NCBI GenBank assembly: GCA_964487155.1
Contig: CAZAQB010000121.1
Location: 1 to 9,889 of the forward strand
Source of the DNA: CAZAQB01 sp964487155
GTDB taxonomy: Bacteria > Pseudomonadota > Gammaproteobacteria > Nitrococcales > Nitrococcaceae
Length of the DNA stretch: 9,889 nucleotides
Reading direction: 5' to 3'
The position numbers and the translations under genes are program-made. A model generated the notes under the pieces. That model did no database searches. It was not told the origin of the DNA and saw nothing but the letters and a program-made list of their open reading frames with translations. Every line of letters starts with the position of its first letter. The stretch's first letter is position 1. Shown here in pieces: positions 6,185-9,889 of the stretch.

Positions 6185-7204
6185 ATGGCAATCAAGGTAG
6201 CCATCAATGGTTACGGGCGCATCGGGCGCAACGTGCTGCGGGCGCTCTATGAGAGCGGCCGCGGCGACGAGATCCGCATCGTGGCGGTCAACGACCTGGG
6301 GGATGCCCGCACCAACGCCCACCTCACCCGGCACGATACCGCCCACGGCCCGTTCCCCGGCACGGTGGAGGTGGATGGTGACCAGCTGGTGGTGAATGGC
6401 GAGCGCATCCAGGTGCTGAGCGGCCGGGACCCGGCGCAGCTGCCCTGGGGCGAACTCGGCGTGGACCTGGTGCTGGAATGCACCGGGCTGTTCGCCAGCC
6501 GGGAAAAGGCCGCCGCCCATCTCCAGGGCGGCGCCCGCAAGGTGCTGATCTCCGCCCCCGCGGGCAGCGAGGTGGACGCGACGGTGGTATATGGCGTCAA
6601 CCATACCGTGCTGCGCGCCGACCACCAGGTGGTCTCCAATGCCTCCTGCACCACCAACTGCCTGGCGCCCCTGGTGCGGGTGCTGGCGGACAGTGTGGGC
6701 CTGGAACACGGTCTGATGAACACCATCCACAGCTACACCAACGACCAGGTGCTCACCGACGTCTATCACAGCGATCTGCGCCGGGCCCGCAGCGCCACCA
6801 CCTCCCAGATCCCGACCAAGACCGGCGCAGCGGCGGCCCTGGGCCTGGTAATCCCGGAAATGACCGGCCGCCTGGACGGCTTTGCCATCCGGGTGCCCAC
6901 CCTCAATGTTTCGCTGGTGGACCTCACCTTCACCGCCTCCCGCGATACCACGGTGGAGGAGGTGAATGCGGCAATGCGCGCAGCGTCCGAGCGTGGCCCC
7001 CTGTCCGGCGGCATCCTCGCCTACAACGAAGAGCCCCTGGTGTCGGTGGACTTCAACCACAACCCGGCCTCTTGCATCTTCGATGCCACCCTCACCAAGG
7101 TGCAGGGCGGGCGGCTGGTGAAAGCCTGCGGCTGGTACGACAACGAATGGGGTTTCTCGAACCGCATGCTGGACGCGGCCGTGGCCATGATGGCCGCGGG
7201 CTGA
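6185..7204 (+). CDS. gap: Type I glyceraldehyde-3-phosphate dehydrogenase
   Basis: Interconverts 1,3-bisphosphoglycerate and glyceraldehyde-3-phosphate; in this operon the reductive direction is expected. It is 339 residues. The Rossmann motif GYGRIGR (9-15) binds the coenzyme. The catalytic site is SNASCTTN (151-158) with C155, paired with H182. The usual C-terminal substrate-binding motif WYDNEWGFSNRM is present. D37 (in NDL) is the aspartate that favours NAD over NADP in type I enzymes. The second coenzyme-selectivity position, LP in classic NAD enzymes, is V193-Y194 here. The start at 6185 follows GGAGG (6175-6179). It sits 30 bp before pgk, so the two form a tight pair. The cbb-operon name would be cbbG; whether this is the cell's only gap cannot be told from the window. 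Confidence 0.97.
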   Translation: MAIKVAINGYGRIGRNVLRALYESGRGDEIRIVAVNDLGDARTNAHLTRHDTAHGPFPGTVEVDGDQLVVNGERIQVLSGRDPAQLPWGELGVDLVLECTGLFASREKAAAHLQGGARKVLISAPAGSEVDATVVYGVNHTVLRADHQVVSNASCTTNCLAPLVRVLADSVGLEHGLMNTIHSYTNDQVLTDVYHSDLRRARSATTSQIPTKTGAAAALGLVIPEMTGRLDGFAIRVPTLNVSLVDLTFTASRDTTVEEVNAAMRAASERGPLSGGILAYNEEPLVSVDFNHNPASCIFDATLTKVQGGRLVKACGWYDNEWGFSNRMLDAAVAMMAAG

Positions 7205-7234
7205 GCCCGCAACATCCCTGGAGGGCAGGCCGCC

Positions 7235-8413
7235 ATGGCAGTGCTCAAGATGATGGACCTGGATCTGGCCGGCCGCCGGCTGCTGATCCGCGAAGACCTC
7301 AACGTGCCCGTATCCAACGGTGTGGTGACCGACGATACCCGGCTGCGGGCGGCGCTGCCGACCCTGCGCCATGCCCTGGAGGCCGGCGCCCGGGTGCTGG
7401 TCATGAGTCATCTGGGCCGGCCCAGGGAAGGTGAATACGACCCCGCCCTGTCCCTGGCGCCGGTGGCGGAGGCGCTCGCCGGCCTGCTGGGCTGTGAGGT
7501 GCCCCTGGCCCGGGACTGGCTGGACGGCGTGGCGGCTGCCCCCGGCGAGCTGGTGCTGTGCGAGAACGTGCGTTTCAATCCCGGCGAGGGCGCCGACGAC
7601 GAAGCCCTCGCCCGGCGCATGGCGGCACTCTGCGATATCTTCGTCATGGACGCCTTCGGCACTGCCCACCGGGCCCAGGCCTCCACCCACGGCGTGGCCC
7701 ACTTTGCTCCCATCGCCTGCGCCGGCCCCCTGCTGGCCGCCGAACTGCAGGCCCTGGGCCAGGCCGTGGAGCATCCCCGCCGGCCGGTGGTGGCGGTGGT
7801 GGGCGGCGCCAAGGTCTCCACCAAGCTCACCGTGCTGGATTCCCTGACCCGGGTGGTGGACCGGCTGATCGTCGGCGGCGGCATCGCCAACACCTTCATC
7901 GCCGCGGCGGGCTTCGGTGTCGGGCGCTCGCTCTACGAACCGGATCTGGTGCCCGAAGCGCGGCGCCTGATGGACAAGGCCGCCGCCGAGGGCGGCGAGA
8001 TCCCCCTGCCCAGTGACGTGGTCTGCGCCCGGGAGCTGCATCCCGATGCCGAGGCGCGCTCCTGCGCCGTGGGCGAGGTCGAGCCCGACGAGATGATCCT
8101 CGACGTGGGCCCCGACACCGCCGGGCGCTACGCGGAGCTGCTCTCGGACGCCGGCTCCATCGTCTGGAACGGGCCGGTCGGCGTGTTCGAGATGGAGGCC
8201 TTCGCCGGCGGTACCCGGGCGCTGGCCCAGGCCATCGCCGCCAGCCCGGCGTTCTCCATCGCCGGTGGCGGTGACACCCTGGCAGCCATCTCCCGGTTCG
8301 GCGTGGCCGACGGCATCTCCTACATTTCTACAGGCGGCGGCGCCTTCCTGGAGTATCTGGAGGGGCGCAGCCTGCCCGCCGTGGCGGTGCTGGAGGCCCG
8401 CGCTCAGGGGTGA
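7235..8413 (+). CDS. pgk: Phosphoglycerate kinase
   Basis: Phosphorylates 3-phosphoglycerate, the RuBisCO product, to 1,3-bisphosphoglycerate with ATP, feeding Gap. It is 392 residues, the usual bacterial length. The N-terminal domain holds the 3-phosphoglycerate site: D21 and N23 in REDLNVP, R36 in DDTRLR, H59 and R62 in SHLGRP, R113 in ENVRF, and R146 in GTAHRAQAST. The C-terminal domain binds nucleotide through GGAKVSTK (190-197), NGPVGVFE (312-319) and GGGDT (344-348). The start follows GGAGGG (7220-7225) at nine bases. It is 30 bp after gap. The 154-bp repeat-bearing spacer that follows separates it from pyk, the widest gap in the plus-strand series. Complete and without anomalies. Confidence 0.97.
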   Translation: MAVLKMMDLDLAGRRLLIREDLNVPVSNGVVTDDTRLRAALPTLRHALEAGARVLVMSHLGRPREGEYDPALSLAPVAEALAGLLGCEVPLARDWLDGVAAAPGELVLCENVRFNPGEGADDEALARRMAALCDIFVMDAFGTAHRAQASTHGVAHFAPIACAGPLLAAELQALGQAVEHPRRPVVAVVGGAKVSTKLTVLDSLTRVVDRLIVGGGIANTFIAAAGFGVGRSLYEPDLVPEARRLMDKAAAEGGEIPLPSDVVCARELHPDAEARSCAVGEVEPDEMILDVGPDTAGRYAELLSDAGSIVWNGPVGVFEMEAFAGGTRALAQAIAASPAFSIAGGGDTLAAISRFGVADGISYISTGGGAFLEYLEGRSLPAVAVLEARAQG

Positions 8414-8421
8414 GGTCGCGA

Positions 8422-8552
8422 GTGACCGGTGACGAGTGACGGGTGACGAGGGGAAAAGAGGTGACCGGTGATGAGTGACCGATAACAACAGGGGTCGCTG
8501 GCTTTTTCCTGGCGCGTGCCGGCCGTCACCAGTAACTGCGTCACTCGCCACT
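8422..8552. repeat. GTGACNN heptad cluster with opposed copies between pgk and pyk
   Basis: Four contiguous heptads (GTGACCG, GTGACGA, GTGACGG, GTGACGA) occupy 8422-8449. After an 11-base interruption three more (GTGACCG, GTGATGA, GTGACCG) occupy 8461-8481. On the other side of a unique 42-base stretch are related copies in reverse orientation: CGTCACC (8524-8530), CGTCACT (8539-8545) and CGCCACT (8546-8552). CGAGTGACG (8433-8441) pairs perfectly with CGTCACTCG (8539-8547), so a long-range stem is possible. I see no T-tract terminator and no ORF in the spacer 8414-8567. The left copies begin eight bases after the pgk stop; the right ones end six bases before the pyk ribosome binding site. Confidence 0.85.
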
Positions 8553-8567
8553 TGAACCGGAGGCACC

Positions 8568-9889
8568 ATGCACGAGCGCCGCACCAAGATTGTCGCCACC
8601 CTGGGGCCCGCCACCGACGCCCCCGGCGCCCTGGACGACATCGTCCAGGCCGGGGTCGACGTGGTCCGCGTCAACATGAGCCACGGCGCCCGGGAAGAGC
8701 ACCGAACCCGCATCGAGAACCTGCGCCAGGCCGCTGCCCGTCAGGGCCGGGCCGTGGGGGTGCTGTGCGACCTGCAGGGCCCCAAGATCCGTGTCGCCGG
8801 CTTCCGGGACGGCCCGGTCAACCTGGAGACCGGCGCGTCCTTCTTCATCGACCCTTCCCTGGGTGAGGCCGACGGCACCGTGGCAGGCGTGGGGATCGGC
8901 TACGCGGGCCTTCCCGGCGACGTCTCGGCAGGCGACGTGCTGCTGCTCAACGACGGCCTGATCCGCCTGCAGGTGGAACGCGTCGAGGGCAGTCGCATCC
9001 ATACCCGGGTGGAGGAGGGCGGCCGGCTGTCCGACCGCAAGGGGGTCAACCGGCTGGGCGGCGGCCTGGCCCTCGGCGCGCTTACCGACCGGGACCGCGA
9101 GGACCTCGCCTTCGCCGCCGGGCTGGGCATCGATTACCTGGCGGTGTCCTTCCCGCGCAACGCCGACGACCTGCGGGAGGCCCGCTCGCTGCTGGAGGCC
9201 GCCGGCGGCGGCGACGCCGGCATCGTTGCCAAGATCGAGCGCCGCGAGGCGCTGGACGTTCTGCCGGAGATCATGGAGGCCGCCGACGCGGTGATGATCG
9301 CCCGGGGCGACCTGGCGGTGGAGATCGGCGATGCCCGGCTGCCCGGCGTGCAGAAGCGCATCATGCGCCTCGCCCGGGAGCGCGACTGCGTGGTGATCAC
9401 CGCCACCCAGATGATGCAGTCCATGGTGGAGAGCCCCACCCCCACCCGCGCCGAGGTGCTGGATGTGGCCAACGCGGTGCTGGACGGCACCGACGCGGTG
9501 ATGCTCTCCGAGGAGACCGCCGCCGGGCGCCATCCCTCGGTGGCGGTGGCCGCGATGGCCCGGGTGTGTATCGGCGCCGAGGACTACGCCGACGAGGTCC
9601 CGGGCTACCGCCTGGATGCGCTGCCCCACTATGAGCGCATTGACGAGACCATCGCCAAAGTGGCCATCGACGCCGCCAACCGCCTGGGCGCGGCGGCCAT
9701 CGCTGCCCTCACCGAGTCCGGCGCCACGGTGATGTGGATGTCCCGCATCGGTACCGACATCCCCATCTATGCGCTCTCCGAGCAACCCCGGACCCGGGGC
9801 CGGGTGACGCTGTTTCGCGGCGTATGGCCGGTGGAGTTCGACAGCCGCGGCCGGGATCCGGGCCAGGTGTCCCGGGATGCGGTGGCCGA
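8568..9889 (+). CDS. pyk: Pyruvate kinase, PykA-like (type II), 3' end beyond the window
   Basis: Transfers phosphate from phosphoenolpyruvate to ADP, giving pyruvate and ATP. The window holds 440 codons and ends inside a codon; the family is usually about 480 residues, so roughly 40 are missing. Motifs in order are TLGPAT (11-16), VRVNMSHG (33-40), CDLQGPKIRV (67-76), KGVNRLGGGL (158-167), the catalytic AKIER (221-225) with K222 and E224, RGDLAVE (246-252) with the metal ligand D248, ITATQMMQSM (277-286), and the start of the C-terminal allosteric domain (about 355 on), with TESGATVMW at 382-390. Overall resemblance is to E. coli PykA rather than PykF. The ATG follows GGAGG (8559-8563) at a short four-base spacing. 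It is in line with the cbb genes but separated by the repeat spacer, so it may be cotranscribed or have its own promoter. It is not a CBB cycle enzyme and probably serves outflow of fixed carbon. Confidence 0.95.
   Translation, partial: MHERRTKIVATLGPATDAPGALDDIVQAGVDVVRVNMSHGAREEHRTRIENLRQAAARQGRAVGVLCDLQGPKIRVAGFRDGPVNLETGASFFIDPSLGEADGTVAGVGIGYAGLPGDVSAGDVLLLNDGLIRLQVERVEGSRIHTRVEEGGRLSDRKGVNRLGGGLALGALTDRDREDLAFAAGLGIDYLAVSFPRNADDLREARSLLEAAGGGDAGIVAKIERREALDVLPEIMEAADAVMIARGDLAVEIGDARLPGVQKRIMRLARERDCVVITATQMMQSMVESPTPTRAEVLDVANAVLDGTDAVMLSEETAAGRHPSVAVAAMARVCIGAEDYADEVPGYRLDALPHYERIDETIAKVAIDAANRLGAAAIAALTESGATVMWMSRIGTDIPIYALSEQPRTRGRVTLFRGVWPVEFDSRGRDPGQVSRDAVA

Noticed and set aside
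4239..6200. 653-codon plus-strand frame overlapping transketolase
   Set aside because: Arginine-, proline- and glycine-rich out-of-frame reading with no family resemblance.
4099..6207. 702-codon open frame on the minus strand across transketolase
   Set aside because: Same shadow pattern; it is rich in G, H, V, A and Q and overlaps a complete, motif-perfect transketolase.
8491..8520. Intrinsic terminator around the CTTTTTCC run between pgk and pyk
   Set aside because: TGGC occurs on both sides of the T-run as a direct, not inverted, repeat. No stable stem precedes the Ts.
8422..8552. CRISPR array or insertion sequence in the pgk-pyk spacer
   Set aside because: The heptads have no spacer structure. 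The spacer is too short for a transposase, and no target-site duplication is visible.
6074..8713. 879-codon open frame on the minus strand across gap, pgk and the pgk-pyk spacer
   Set aside because: It spans three genes and the repeat spacer, has shadow composition and no domain. Its length reflects the scarcity of stop codons in GC-rich DNA.
8541..9785. 414-codon open frame on the minus strand across pyk
   Set aside because: Shadow of the pyruvate kinase gene; no recognisable domain or start signal.

Overview
This window is most of a Calvin-Benson-Bassham (CBB) carbon-fixation operon from a GC-rich autotrophic proteobacterium. A divergent LysR-type regulator (cbbR, minus strand) faces a plus-strand run: red-type form IC RuBisCO large and small subunits (cbbL, cbbS), the red-type RuBisCO activase cbbX, transketolase, glyceraldehyde-3-phosphate dehydrogenase, phosphoglycerate kinase, and a pyruvate kinase cut by the right window edge. 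RuBisCO of this type with CbbX, and no carboxysome shell, CbbQ or CbbO gene nearby, argues for a free, CbbX-serviced enzyme. The tkt-gap-pgk-pyk order and a PykA-like (type II) pyruvate kinase lean towards a gammaproteobacterium, perhaps of the Ectothiorhodospiraceae kind. That placement is inference from gene order and resemblance, not from a search.

Layout. 1-54 is a heptanucleotide tandem array (CAGTCCT)7+, truncated by the window edge. 80-1006 (minus) is cbbR. 1007-1151 is the divergent control region, with an island of about 82% A+T and several short dyads, followed by a GC hairpin in the cbbL leader. 1152-2603 is cbbL, 2634-3053 cbbS, 3113-4027 cbbX, 4120-6123 transketolase, 6185-7204 gap and 7235-8413 pgk. 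A 154-bp spacer (8414-8567) carries a second heptanucleotide repeat cluster, GTGACNN, with copies in opposed orientation. 8568-9889 is the 5' 440 codons of pyk.

How the genes work together. RuBisCO makes 3-phosphoglycerate from RuBP and CO2, and CbbX clears inhibited RuBisCO sites. Pgk and Gap, running in the reductive direction, make glyceraldehyde-3-phosphate. Transketolase works in regeneration of the pentose phosphates. Pyruvate kinase is not a cycle enzyme and probably draws fixed carbon off towards pyruvate. Phosphoribulokinase, the bisphosphatase and aldolase are not in the window. CbbR is the expected regulator, acting from the AT-rich gap.

The coding content is well understood and I see no undescribed system. 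The points worth a second look are the two heptad repeat arrays, which share a near-identical edge motif, the architecture of the cbbR-cbbL gap, GC hairpins ahead of cbbL and transketolase, the inclusion of pyk, and the coenzyme pocket of Gap.
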